64,000 nucleotides of DNA, taken from assembly GCF_900249755.1 (NCBI RefSeq), contig NZ_LT976853.1, positions 2,329,274 to 2,393,273 of the forward strand. Reading direction: 5' to 3'. Below, piece by piece: positions 25,438 through 33,483 of this stretch (position 1 is the stretch's first letter; each line of letters begins with the position of its first letter). The notes beneath the pieces are model-generated. The model made no database searches. It was not told the origin of the DNA and saw only the letters and a program-made list of their open reading frames with translations. The position numbers and the translations under genes are program-made. The stretch is from Cupriavidus taiwanensis (GTDB lineage: Bacteria; Pseudomonadota; Gammaproteobacteria; Burkholderiales; Burkholderiaceae).

Positions 25438-26790
25438 ATGACACTGTTCCAAGATCTTCGCCGCATTGCTGCCCTGGCCGCTCCCGTGCTGGCCGGGCAA
25501 CTCGCCGTGATCGCCTTCGGCGTGATCGATACCGTGATGGCCGGACGCGCGTCCGCCACCGACCTCGCCGCGGTGGGGCTGGGCGGGTCGATCTACGTGA
25601 CCATCTATATCAGCCTGATGGGCGTGCTGCAGGCGCTGTCGCCGATCGCCGGGCAGCTCTACGGCGCCGGCCGCCTCGAAGCCATCGGCGCGGAAGTGCG
25701 GCAGGCCGCCTGGCTGGGCGCGGCGCTGGCGCTGCCGGGCGTGCTGCTGCTGGCGTTTCCCGGCCTGCTGCTGGCCTTCGCCAAGGCGCCGCCGGAACTG
25801 GTCGAGAAGGCCACCGCCTACCTGCATTTCGGCGCCTTCGGCTTGCCGGCGGCACTGGCCTTCCGCATCTACTCGGCGCTGAACAATGCGCTGTCCCGGC
25901 CGATCATGGTGACGGTGCTGCAGGTCGGCGGGCTGGCGCTGAAGGTGCCGCTCAATGCCTGGTTCATCCACGGCGGCCTGGGCGTGCCGGCGATGGGCGG
26001 TCCCGGCTGCGGCCTGGCCTCGACGCTGATCAGCTGGACCTGGTGCATCGCCGGCGTGCTGATCCTGCGCTATGGCAGCGCCTATCATCCGCTGCGCATC
26101 TTCGGCACCTGGAGCTGGCCCGCCGCCGCGCCACTGCGCGCGCTGTTGCGCCTGGGGGTGCCGATGGGGCTGACCTACCTGATCGAGATCACCTCGTTCA
26201 CGCTGATGTCGATCTTCATCACGCGCCTGGGCACGGTGACGCTCGCCGGCCACCAGATCATCGCCAACCTGGGCGCGGTGGCCTACATGCTGCCGCTGTC
26301 GCTGGGGATTGCCACCTCGACGCTGGTGGCGCAGCATCTCGGCGCGCGCGACCGGGCCGGCGCCAGCCGCCTGGCCTGGCGCGGCATCCGCATGGCAGTG
26401 GTGCTTGCGGTGCTGACCGGCGCCGTGCTGTGGCTGCTGCGCAAGCCGGTGCTGGACGCCTATGCCAGCGATCCCGCGGTGGTCGCCGCGGCGCTGCCGC
26501 TGGTGCTGTTCGTCGCGTTCTACCAGGCCTTCGACGCGGTCCAGGTGATGACGGCGTTTATCCTGCGCGCGTACAAGATCGCGCTGATCCCGACCGTGAT
26601 CTACGCCGGCTCGCTGTGGGGCATCGGCCTCGGCGGCGGCTATGTGCTGGGTTTTGGCCTGATCGACGGCATGCCGGCCTTCACGCATGGTGCCAGCGGC
26701 TTCTGGCTGGCCAACAGCATCAGCCTGGCGCTGGCGGGGGTGCTGCTGGTGCGGTATTTCAGCCGGGTCAGCAAGGATCTGGAAAGCTGA
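25438..26790 (+). CDS. MATE family multidrug exporter (NorM-like)
   Basis: A 450-residue transporter of the multidrug and toxic compound extrusion family, with twelve predicted membrane segments in two homologous halves. The N-terminal half reads LRRIAALAAPVLAGQLAVIA and VIDTVMAGRASATDLAAVGL, typical of NorM proteins that exchange Na+ or H+ for cationic drugs. The second half repeats the pattern (RLGVPMGLTYLIEITSFTLM, then LAGHQIIANLGAVAYMLPLS). The start is ATG at 25438. Its terminator is shared with the oppositely transcribed tRNA operon at 26802-26828. Confidence 0.92.
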   Translation: MTLFQDLRRIAALAAPVLAGQLAVIAFGVIDTVMAGRASATDLAAVGLGGSIYVTIYISLMGVLQALSPIAGQLYGAGRLEAIGAEVRQAAWLGAALALPGVLLLAFPGLLLAFAKAPPELVEKATAYLHFGAFGLPAALAFRIYSALNNALSRPIMVTVLQVGGLALKVPLNAWFIHGGLGVPAMGGPGCGLASTLISWTWCIAGVLILRYGSAYHPLRIFGTWSWPAAAPLRALLRLGVPMGLTYLIEITSFTLMSIFITRLGTVTLAGHQIIANLGAVAYMLPLSLGIATSTLVAQHLGARDRAGASRLAWRGIRMAVVLAVLTGAVLWLLRKPVLDAYASDPAVVAAALPLVLFVAFYQAFDAVQVMTAFILRAYKIALIPTVIYAGSLWGIGLGGGYVLGFGLIDGMPAFTHGASGFWLANSISLALAGVLLVRYFSRVSKDLES

Positions 26791-26801
26791 AACGCGAAAA
26801 G

Positions 26802-26828
26802 AAAAAAGCCCGCTTGCGCGGGCTTTTG
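26802..26828. terminator. bidirectional intrinsic terminator
   Basis: AAAAGCCCGC/GCGGGCTTTT stem with a 4-base loop, and T-rich tails on both strands. It serves the MATE gene on plus and the first tRNA operon on minus. Confidence 0.85.
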
Positions 26829-26831
26829 AAT

Positions 26832-26908
26832 TGGCGGAGTGGACGGGACTCGAACCCGCGACCCCCGGCGTGACAGGCCGGTATTCTAACCGACTGAACT
26901 ACCACTCC
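26832..26908 (-). tRNA. tRNA-Asp (GTC), copy 1
   Basis: 77 nt with encoded CCA. GGAGTGG pairs with CCACTCC in the acceptor stem, the anticodon loop is CTGTCAC, and the TTCGAGTC T-arm is intact. It is the last gene of operon Ala-Glu-Asp. Confidence 0.97.
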
Positions 26909-26977
26909 TTAGTCGGCTGCCGCCTCAAGCTTGCACTTGAGGCGACATGCTGGACGTCTGATTACGCCCTGCTGTTA

Positions 26978-27053
26978 TGGCGTCCCCTAGGGGATTCGAA
27001 CCCCTGTACTCACCGTGAAAGGGTGATGTCCTAGGCCTCTAGACGAAGGGGAC
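26978..27053 (-). tRNA. tRNA-Glu (TTC), copy 1
   Basis: 76 nt with encoded CCA. The acceptor is GTCCCCT/AGGGGAC, the anticodon loop CTTTCAC gives TTC, and the T-arm is GGTTCGAATCC. It is the middle gene of the operon. The cognate synthetase gltX lies upstream on the same strand. Confidence 0.97.
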
Positions 27054-27158
27054 AGAAACTTGTTCTTCAACGCGTTTTCTGTCTTGCGCTGGAAAGTCCG
27101 CCACTATAGCAGGCTTTTTCGCGCTTGGGAAGCTTCTTTTCAGACACTTCCCGGATCC

Positions 27159-27234
<76 letters not shown>

Positions 27235-27310
27235 GTATCCGATACTCTGGACGGTTACTGCTGGATTCTTCTGCCGCCGCCGCTTGCGCAGCGTTTGCAG
27301 CGAAGACAGG

Positions 27311-27340
27311 ATTATATAGCGTCTTTCGCAACGAATGCAA
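27311..27340 (-). promoter_or_regulatory. promoter of tRNA operon copy 1
   Basis: On minus: TTGCAT, 18 bp, TATAAT. It is placed for a short leader before tRNA-Ala. Confidence 0.75.
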
Positions 27341-27385
27341 CATTTTTTATTGCATTTACCGCGATTCACAACATAATCCCTCATC

Positions 27386-27421
27386 CAAAGAAAAACCCGC
27401 ATGGTGGATACACCATGCGGG
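27386..27421 (-). terminator. terminator of tRNA operon copy 2
   Basis: CCCGCATGGTG/CACCATGCGGG, an 11-bp stem with a 4-base loop and a T-rich tail on minus. It separates the second operon from the promoter of the first. Confidence 0.85.
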
Positions 27422-27429
27422 CTTAGTTT

Positions 27430-27506
27430 TGGCGGAGTGGACGGGACTCGAACCCGCGACCCCCGGCGTGACAGGCCGGTATTCTAACCGACTGAACTAC
27501 CACTCC
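27430..27506 (-). tRNA. tRNA-Asp (GTC), copy 2
   Basis: 77 nt with encoded CCA, identical to the copy at 26832-26908. Last gene of the second Ala-Glu-Asp operon. Confidence 0.97.
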
Positions 27507-27575
27507 TTAGTCGGCTGCCACCTCAAGCTTGCACTTGAGGCGACATGCTGGACGTCTGATTACGCCCTGCTGTTA

Positions 27576-27651
27576 TGGCGTCCCCTAGGGGATTCGAACC
27601 CCTGTACTCACCGTGAAAGGGTGATGTCCTAGGCCTCTAGACGAAGGGGAC
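27576..27651 (-). tRNA. tRNA-Glu (TTC), copy 2
   Basis: 76 nt with encoded CCA, identical to the copy at 26978-27053. Confidence 0.97.
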
Positions 27652-27717
27652 AGAAACTTGTCTTTCAACACGTTCCGTCTGGCATCAACCGAAACTGCAG
27701 AGTTGACACCTGAATCT

Positions 27718-27793
<76 letters not shown>

Positions 27794-27863
27794 ATGGTAC
27801 TTCTCTTTACTGCCACTTGCTGCGTTTTCGCTTGAATTAACTACCGTTTCAAGCGAAGCCAAG

Positions 27864-27891
27864 ATTATATATCAACCATTAATCTTTGCAA
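27864..27891 (-). promoter_or_regulatory. promoter of tRNA operon copy 2
   Basis: On minus: TTGCAA, 16 bp, TATAAT. The -10 and its flank (TATATAATC, then CTTCGCT a few bases on) resemble the promoter of copy 1. Confidence 0.75.
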
Positions 27892-28020
27892 GTTCCCGAT
27901 TCAGCTTTTTTCGCCTGCTCTGCACTTCAATAATCCATTCAGAGTAGACGTGGATCCTTGCGGATCCGCCGGCTCGCTTGGTCGTAGACCGCGCTGCAGG
28001 GAGAACGAGATTATGCGCAA

Positions 28021-28058
28021 GTCCGTGCCGAAGCGCAAGCCCCGGCACGGATTTTTTT
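28021..28058 (+). terminator. plus-strand intrinsic terminator with no known plus-strand gene
   Basis: TCCGTGCCG/CGGCACGGA, a 9-bp stem extendable to 12 with G-U/A-T pairs, followed by seven T residues on plus. The minus strand lacks a T-tract at this hairpin, so it is not a gltX terminator of the usual kind. It implies a plus-strand transcript starting near 27940. Confidence 0.7.
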
Positions 28059-28066
28059 GCGGCGTT

Positions 28067-29467
28067 TCAGGCTGCCGCAGCCAGGCGGCGCAGCACTGTG
28101 TCGCGGCCGAACAGTTCCAGCACCGCGTCGATGCTGGGCGTCTGCAGCTGGCCCGCCACCAGCAGGCGCACCGGCATGGCCAGCTTGGGCATCTTCAGTC
28201 CGAATTCGGCCAGCACGGCCTTGAACGCGGCGCTGATCTCTTCGCGGGTCCAGACGGGCAGCGCGGCCAGCCGGGTCGACAGCGCGGCCAGCGCCGGCTG
28301 GATTTCCGGCGTCAGGTGTTCGGCCTTGAGCGCGGCATCGGCCTGCGGCTCGCCGCGATAGAACAGCAGCGCGGCCTGCGCGACTTCCTTCAGCGTGTTG
28401 GCGCGGTCCTTCACCAGCGCGATCACGCCGACGAGGTCCGCCCCTTCCACCTTGCCGCCCAGCGCCTCGATAAAGGGCTGCGTCAGCTTGGCCAGGCGCT
28501 GGTTGTCGCCGGCCTTGATGTAGTGGTTGTTGAGCCAGGCCAGCTTTTCGGGGTTGTACTGGGCGGGCGACTTGCCCAGGTGTTCCAGGTCGAACCATTC
28601 GACGAACTGCTCGCGCGAGAAGATCTCGGCATCGCCATGGGCCCAGCCCAGCCGCGCCAGGTAGTTCAGCACCGCCTCCGGCAGGTAGCCCTCGTCGCGG
28701 TAGCCGGTGACGCTCATTGCGCCATGGCGCTTGCTCATCTTCTCGCCCTGCTCGTTGAGCACGGTCGGCAGGTGGGCATAGACCGGGGGCGTGCCACCCA
28801 GCGCGCGGATGATGTTGATCTGGCGCGGCGTGTTGTTGACGTGGTCGTCGCCGCGGATCACGTGCGTGATCCGCATGTCGAGGTCGTCCACCACCACGCA
28901 GAAGTTGTAGGTGGGCGTGCCGTCGGGGCGCGCGATCACCAGGTCGTCGAGCTCGTCGTTGGCAATCTCGATGCGGCCCTTGACCGCGTCGTCCCACACC
29001 ACGCTGCCGCCGATGGGGTTCTTGAAGCGGATCACCGGATCCACGCCGGCCGGCGGCTCGGGCAGCACCTTGCCCGGCTCCGGCCGCCAGAAGCCGTTGT
29101 AGCGCGGCTTCTCGCCGCGCTCGCGCTGGGCGTCGCGCAGCGCATCGAGTTCCGCCGTGCTCATGTAGCAGCGGTAGGCCAGCCCGGCCTCGACCATCTG
29201 CGCCACCACCTCGCGATAGCGGTCCATGCGCTGCATCTGGTAGAACGGCCCTTCGTCGATATCCAGTTCCAGCCAGGCCATGCTTTCGAGGATCACGTCG
29301 ACGGCTTCCTGCGACGAGCGCTCGACGTCGGTGTCCTCGATGCGCAGGATGAAGTCGCCCTGCATGCGGCGGGCAAAGGCCCAGGGATAGAGCGCGGAGC
29401 GGATGTTGCCGAGATGGATGAAGCCGGTCGGGCTCGGCGCAAAGCGGGTGCGGACGCGTTGGGTCAT
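28067..29467 (-). CDS. gltX: glutamate--tRNA ligase
   Basis: A 466-residue class I synthetase that charges tRNA-Glu, and normal length for the discriminating or non-discriminating bacterial enzyme. The HIGH-type motif is [19 protein letters not shown] at the N-terminus and the KMSKS-type motif is [13 protein letters not shown]. The start at 29467 begins [13 protein letters not shown]; the in-frame extension to 29605 is rejected. Two copies of its substrate tRNA-Glu lie downstream on the same strand, though each tRNA operon has its own promoter. Transcription probably starts at the extended -10 at 29534-29542. Confidence 0.96.
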   Translation of the reverse strand: MTQRVRTRFAPSPTGFIHLGNIRSALYPWAFARRMQGDFILRIEDTDVERSSQEAVDVILESMAWLELDIDEGPFYQMQRMDRYREVVAQMVEAGLAYRCYMSTAELDALRDAQRERGEKPRYNGFWRPEPGKVLPEPPAGVDPVIRFKNPIGGSVVWDDAVKGRIEIANDELDDLVIARPDGTPTYNFCVVVDDLDMRITHVIRGDDHVNNTPRQINIIRALGGTPPVYAHLPTVLNEQGEKMSKRHGAMSVTGYRDEGYLPEAVLNYLARLGWAHGDAEIFSREQFVEWFDLEHLGKSPAQYNPEKLAWLNNHYIKAGDNQRLAKLTQPFIEALGGKVEGADLVGVIALVKDRANTLKEVAQAALLFYRGEPQADAALKAEHLTPEIQPALAALSTRLAALPVWTREEISAAFKAVLAEFGLKMPKLAMPVRLLVAGQLQTPSIDAVLELFGRDTVLRRLAAAA

Positions 29468-29533
29468 GGTCAGGGGAAAAACAAGAAAGCCCGCGCGCGG
29501 CGGCGCGCAGGCTGGTGTATGTGCGGGCCCTGC

Positions 29534-29542
29534 ATTATACCA
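29534..29542 (-). promoter_or_regulatory. extended -10 promoter of gltX
   Basis: Minus strand TGGTATAAT, a consensus TATAAT with a TGn extension, about 70 bp before the gltX start. No good -35 is needed with this element. Confidence 0.65.
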
Positions 29543-29728
29543 ACGCGTATTCGCTGGCCTCGCCTCGCCCGAGCCGCTGCGCGCACCGGCGGCGCGCGGA
29601 ATCATTTATGCTTGCGCCGGTCTGAGGTGTGGCCGGCAGCCAGGCCCGAGCGATGCGAACGTGAATCGAAAAGCACCCGCATCACATCGCCGCCGCCCGG
29701 CCCCACCTTGCTTCCGATTCCCCGCTGC

Positions 29729-30658
29729 ATGCAACGACGTCATTTTCTCGGCATTCCCGCGGCCGCCCTGCTGGCGGGCTGCGCCTTCGGCCCGCGCCCG
29801 GCGCCGCCGGTCGCGGCCACGCCGCCCTCGCCGCCCTCCCCGCGGCCCATCAAGATCGGCCTGGCGCTGGGCGGCGGCGCGGCGCGCGGTTTTGCCCATA
29901 TCGGCGTGATCAAGGCGCTCGAGGCGCAGGGCATCCACGCCGACCTGGTCACCGGCACCAGCGCCGGCGCAGTGGTGGCGGCGCTGTACGCGAGCGGGCT
30001 CAATGGTTTCCAGCTGAACAAGCTGGCCCTGACCATGGACGAGGCCGCGATCGCCGACTGGGCACTGCCGTTCGGCACCCGCTTCGGCGGCTGGCTCAAG
30101 GGCGAGGCCCTGCAGAACTACATCAACCGGCTGGTGCAGAATCGCCCCATCGAAGCGATGAAGCTGCCGCTGGGCATCGTCGCCACCGACCTCAAGAGCG
30201 GCGAGAAGATCCTGTTCCGGCGCGGCAACACGGGCCAGGCCGTGCGCGCTTCGAGCAGCGTGCCGGGCGTATTCCAGCCGGTCTCGATCCAGGAGCATGA
30301 TTATGTCGACGGCGGCCTGGTCGAGCCGGTGCCGGTCGATTCCGCCCGCGGCATGGGCGCGGACTTTGTCATTGCGGTCAATATCTCGGCCGACCCGTCG
30401 GCGCAGCAGCACGCCGGCCAGAGCGGCGTGCTGCTGCAGACCACCGCGATCATGGGCCAGTCGATCAACCGGATGGCGCTGGCGCGCGCCGACGTGGTGA
30501 TCCGGCCCGAACTGCCCGATATGGGCGGCAGCGATTTCAACGCGCGCAACCGCGCCGTGCTGGCCGGCGAGCAGGCCACCGCGGCCGTCATGGCAACGCT
30601 GCGCCAGCGGCTGGAACAAGCCCGGCTGGCGCCGGCGGGCAAGGTCGCGGCGCAGTAG
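29729..30658 (+). CDS. patatin-like phospholipase, lipoprotein
   Basis: A 309-residue RssA-type patatin with a lipoprotein signal (RRHFLGIPAAALLAGC, lipid-modified Cys18 or so). The oxyanion-hole motif LGGGAARGFAHIGV, the nucleophile elbow GTSAG and the catalytic aspartate in YVDGGLVEPVP are intact, so acyl hydrolase activity is likely, probably on membrane lipids at the cell envelope. The start at 29729 is chosen because it opens the lipobox; the frame is open much further upstream without homology. A 28-bp palindromic terminator separates it from the convergent NlpC/P60 gene. Confidence 0.9.
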   Translation: MQRRHFLGIPAAALLAGCAFGPRPAPPVAATPPSPPSPRPIKIGLALGGGAARGFAHIGVIKALEAQGIHADLVTGTSAGAVVAALYASGLNGFQLNKLALTMDEAAIADWALPFGTRFGGWLKGEALQNYINRLVQNRPIEAMKLPLGIVATDLKSGEKILFRRGNTGQAVRASSSVPGVFQPVSIQEHDYVDGGLVEPVPVDSARGMGADFVIAVNISADPSAQQHAGQSGVLLQTTAIMGQSINRMALARADVVIRPELPDMGGSDFNARNRAVLAGEQATAAVMATLRQRLEQARLAPAGKVAAQ

Positions 30659-30683
30659 CCACGCCGGCACCATTCGACAAAAC

Positions 30684-30711
30684 AAAAGGGACTGCCGCGG
30701 CAGTCCCTTTT
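30684..30711. terminator. bidirectional terminator
   Basis: A perfect 28-bp palindrome, AAAAGGGACTGCCG and its complement, between two convergent genes. Confidence 0.85.
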
Positions 30712-30731
30712 GGTATGAAGCGTCGCAGCGC

Positions 30732-31412
30732 TCAGCCGCCGTACATCGACGCGCGCGCGGCCTTGGGGTCGTAGCGCTTGAGCGTCTCGACCATGTCGCC
30801 GAGGCCCTCGGCACCGCGCTCCTTGCCTTCATCGATGCGGCGGGCGCCGTTGTAGCGGGTCACCCAGTAAGCCGCGCGCATGTCGTCGACCCGGATCTTG
30901 CTGCCGGTGGACGGTGCGTGCACGAACTTGTTGTCGCCGATATAGATGCCGACATGCGAGAAGGTCTGGCGCATGGTGTTGAAGAACACCAGGTCGCCCG
31001 GACGCAGGTCGCTGGTCGCCACGGTGGTGCCGACGCGGCTGATTTCGACGGAGCGGCGCGGCAGCATGAAGCCGAAGGTGTCATGGAACACGTAGCGGAC
31101 GAAGCCGCTGCAATCGAGGCCGGATTCGGGCGTGTTGCCGCCGAAGCGGTAACGCACGCCGATCAGGCCCAGCGCATTCATGACCAGGTCGCCGGCCTTG
31201 CTGGCAACGTTGCTGGTGGAATTCACCACCGACGACAGCAAGCCGCGCTTGCCTTCCGGATGCGAATCCATGGCCGGGGCCGCGGATTCGATACGGGTGT
31301 CGGCATCCTTGAACACCGTATCCGCCAGCACTCCATTCGACACAGTCGCACCGCAGGCAAGGGCAAATCCGACGGCGGCGCGCGCCAGGGAATGAAGCAC
31401 CGATCGCTGCAT
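30732..31412 (-). CDS. NlpC/P60 (C40) cell-wall endopeptidase
   Basis: A 226-residue periplasmic peptidoglycan hydrolase. A signal peptide (RSVLHSLARAAVGFALACGA, then SNGVLAD) is followed by an Ala/Ser-rich stretch and the catalytic domain: nucleophile in GLDCSGFVRYVF, histidine in FSHVGIYIGDNKFVHAP, and a third polar residue in TGSKIRVDDM. The ATG at 31412 has AGGAG at good spacing. Such enzymes cut the D-Glu to diaminopimelate bond of stem peptides. It is transcribed from a strong promoter at 31647-31675 with a leader of about 230 nt. Confidence 0.92.
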   Translation of the reverse strand: MQRSVLHSLARAAVGFALACGATVSNGVLADTVFKDADTRIESAAPAMDSHPEGKRGLLSSVVNSTSNVASKAGDLVMNALGLIGVRYRFGGNTPESGLDCSGFVRYVFHDTFGFMLPRRSVEISRVGTTVATSDLRPGDLVFFNTMRQTFSHVGIYIGDNKFVHAPSTGSKIRVDDMRAAYWVTRYNGARRIDEGKERGAEGLGDMVETLKRYDPKAARASMYGG

Positions 31413-31821
31413 TGGTTCTCCTGTTGATCGTTCCAAAGCAAGCCCCGGCACAAGGTCCGGGGCGGCTGGGTATTGAGCGGATGTCGCGCGAACGTTTCAA
31501 CGACGTCGGGCGATCATCTTGTGAACTACGGGGGCTGAACCTACGCAACCTTCGCGCCAGGCCTTCGTGCCGGCCGCCGCACCGCGGTTGTGCGCGGCGT
31601 GCGCAAATGCGCCGGACGCACCACCCCCAAAACTAGTTCTGGCGGGATGGTAAAGGGTTGTCATTCACATGTCAAAGTTCGTTACAAATTCGGCGGATTT
31701 GGCTTCCGAATCAACGATATAGACCGGTTTTCGCATCTTCTTTATCGGATTAATCCCATGATTCGATGCTAGCCGGCGCGGCCATCCACCATCGCCGCAT
31801 CGCAACAGAAAGCCCCGCCAG
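31413..31821. other. 409-bp gap holding the NlpC/P60 promoter and leader
   Basis: No gene. On the minus strand it contains the promoter at 31647-31675 and the long 5' leader of the NlpC/P60 gene, with a CCCCGG/CCGGGG hairpin about 40 nt before the start codon. Bases 31676-31770 are unusually AT-rich for the window and include the inverted pair TTCGG/CCGAA. Confidence 0.5.
31647..31675 (-). promoter_or_regulatory. sigma-70-type promoter of the NlpC/P60 gene
   Basis: Minus strand TTGACA, 17 bp, TACCAT, the best -35 box in the window. The predicted start is near 31640. Confidence 0.65.
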
Positions 31822-33483
31822 TCAGGCGGCACCGACCTGCGCCGCCGCCATCAGCTTGCGCGTATACGGATGCTGCGGTGCGCCCAGCACCGCTTCGGTG
31901 TCGCCGGCCTCGACCACCTCGCCAGCCTTCATCACGATGACCCGGTGCGCCATGGCCCGGATCACCGCCAGGTCATGGCTGATAAACAGGTAGCTGAGGT
32001 TGTACTTGTGCTGCAGCTGGGACAGCAGTGCCAGCACCTGCTGCTGGATCGACACGTCCAGCGCCGAGGTGGGCTCGTCCAGCACCAGCACCTGCGGCTT
32101 GAGGATCAGCACGCGGGCGATGGCAATGCGCTGGCGCTGCCCGCCCGAGAACTCATGCGGATAGCGGCCCAGCGCGGTGCGGTCCAGCCCGACCTCGCGC
32201 AGCGCCTCGATCACGCGCTGGCGCAAGGCCTCGCGCGACAGCCCGGGCTGGTGCAGCGCCAGCCCTTCGCCGACGATCTGCTCGATGGTCATGCGCGGCG
32301 CCAGCGAGCCGAACGGGTCCTGGAACACCACCTGCATGCGCGCGCGCAGCTTGCGGCGGTCGTCGCGGGTGGCGGTGTCGAAGCTGCGGCCCAGGAAATG
32401 GATGGTGCCCGCGCTCTTGCGCTGCAGCGCCAGCACGGTATGCGCGAGCGTGGTCTTGCCGGAGCCGGACTCGCCCACGATGCCGAGGGTCTCGCCCTCG
32501 CGCAGCTGGAAGTCGACATCCTTGACCGCAGCGAACTGGTCCTTGCCGAACCACCCTGCCAGGCCGCGGCGCTTGCGCGCATAGCTGACGCCCAGCTTGC
32601 GCGCCTCCAGCAACACCGGCGCCAGCGGCACCAGCGGCAGCACCTCGCGCCGCGGGCGGCTGTCGATCAGCTTGCGGGTATAGGGGTGCTGGGGCGAGGC
32701 GAACACGCTGGCGGTGTCGCCGGTCTCGACCAGCACGCCCTTCTCCATCACGCCCACGCGCTGGGCAAAGGAGCGCACCAGGTTGAGGTCATGGGTGATC
32801 AGCATCACCGCCATGCCGAACTCGGCCTGCAGGTCGCGCAGCAGGTCCATGATCTGGGCGCGGATGGTCACGTCCAGCGCCGTGGTCGGCTCGTCGGCCA
32901 GCAGCAGCTTGGGCCGGCACGCCAGCGCCATGGCGATCATGGCGCGCTGGCGCTGGCCGCCGGAGAGCTGGTGCGGAAAGCTGTCGAAACGGTGCGCGGC
33001 ATCGCTGATGCCGGTGCGCTCCAGCAATGCGATGGCGCGCTCGCGCGCGGCGCGGCGGTCCAGGCCCTCGTGCAGCGCCAGGGTCTCGACGATCTGGTTG
33101 CCGATGGTGTAGAGCGGGTTCAGCGCGGTCATCGGCTCCTGGAAGATCATCGCGATCTCGGCACCGCGAATCGCGCGCATCTCACGGTCGGAGACCTCCA
33201 GCAGGTTCTTGCCCTCGAAGCGGATCGCGCCGTCGTAGTAGGCGTCCTCGACCAGCCGCAGCATGGCCAGCGCCGTCACGGTCTTGCCCGAGCCCGACTC
33301 GCCGACCAGCGCATAGCGCTCGCCGGCGCGCAGGTCGAAGCTGACCTCGCGCACCGCGCGGGTGGCATGCTCGCCATGGCCGAAGGTGACGGACAGCTTG
33401 TCCACGCACATCAGCGTGGTTCCGGGCGCGGGCATCGGCGCGGCCGCCGCGTCTGGCAGCATCACTTGCGACACCGCGGTCAT
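31822..33483 (-). CDS. yejF: peptide ABC transporter, fused twin ATPase (YejF-like)
   Basis: A 553-residue protein with two complete ABC ATPase domains, as in YejF of the YejABEF peptide/microcin C importer. Each half has a Walker A (GESGSGKT twice), a signature (LSGGQRQRAMIA and FSGGQRQRIAIA) and a Walker B (LLLADEPTTALD and VLVLDEPTSALD). The ATG at 33483 overlaps the yejE stop by 4 bp; the reading frame continues upstream through yejE without homology. It is the last gene of yejA-B-E-F. Confidence 0.94.
   Translation of the reverse strand: MTAVSQVMLPDAAAAPMPAPGTTLMCVDKLSVTFGHGEHATRAVREVSFDLRAGERYALVGESGSGKTVTALAMLRLVEDAYYDGAIRFEGKNLLEVSDREMRAIRGAEIAMIFQEPMTALNPLYTIGNQIVETLALHEGLDRRAARERAIALLERTGISDAAHRFDSFPHQLSGGQRQRAMIAMALACRPKLLLADEPTTALDVTIRAQIMDLLRDLQAEFGMAVMLITHDLNLVRSFAQRVGVMEKGVLVETGDTASVFASPQHPYTRKLIDSRPRREVLPLVPLAPVLLEARKLGVSYARKRRGLAGWFGKDQFAAVKDVDFQLREGETLGIVGESGSGKTTLAHTVLALQRKSAGTIHFLGRSFDTATRDDRRKLRARMQVVFQDPFGSLAPRMTIEQIVGEGLALHQPGLSREALRQRVIEALREVGLDRTALGRYPHEFSGGQRQRIAIARVLILKPQVLVLDEPTSALDVSIQQQVLALLSQLQHKYNLSYLFISHDLAVIRAMAHRVIVMKAGEVVEAGDTEAVLGAPQHPYTRKLMAAAQVGAA

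Larger units (their letters stand above)
26831..27063. repeat. direct repeat copy A (tRNA-Asp, spacer, tRNA-Glu)
   Basis: This 233-bp block recurs 598 bp to the right (27429-27661) with a single mismatch, G26922 versus A27520. Even the Asp-Glu spacer, which contains a CCTCAAG/CTTGAGG hairpin, is conserved. Confidence 0.95.
27429..27661. repeat. direct repeat copy B (tRNA-Asp, spacer, tRNA-Glu)
   Basis: Second copy of the block at 26831-27063, one mismatch (A27520). The Glu-Ala spacers outside the block differ in sequence and length (105 versus 66 nt). Confidence 0.95.

Noticed and set aside
31658-31675. Two 11-bp-spaced PhoB-like half-sites on plus (TTGTCAT, ATGTCAA).
   Set aside because: No plus-strand gene follows for kilobases, and the bases are explained by the TTGACA -35 box of the minus-strand NlpC/P60 promoter.
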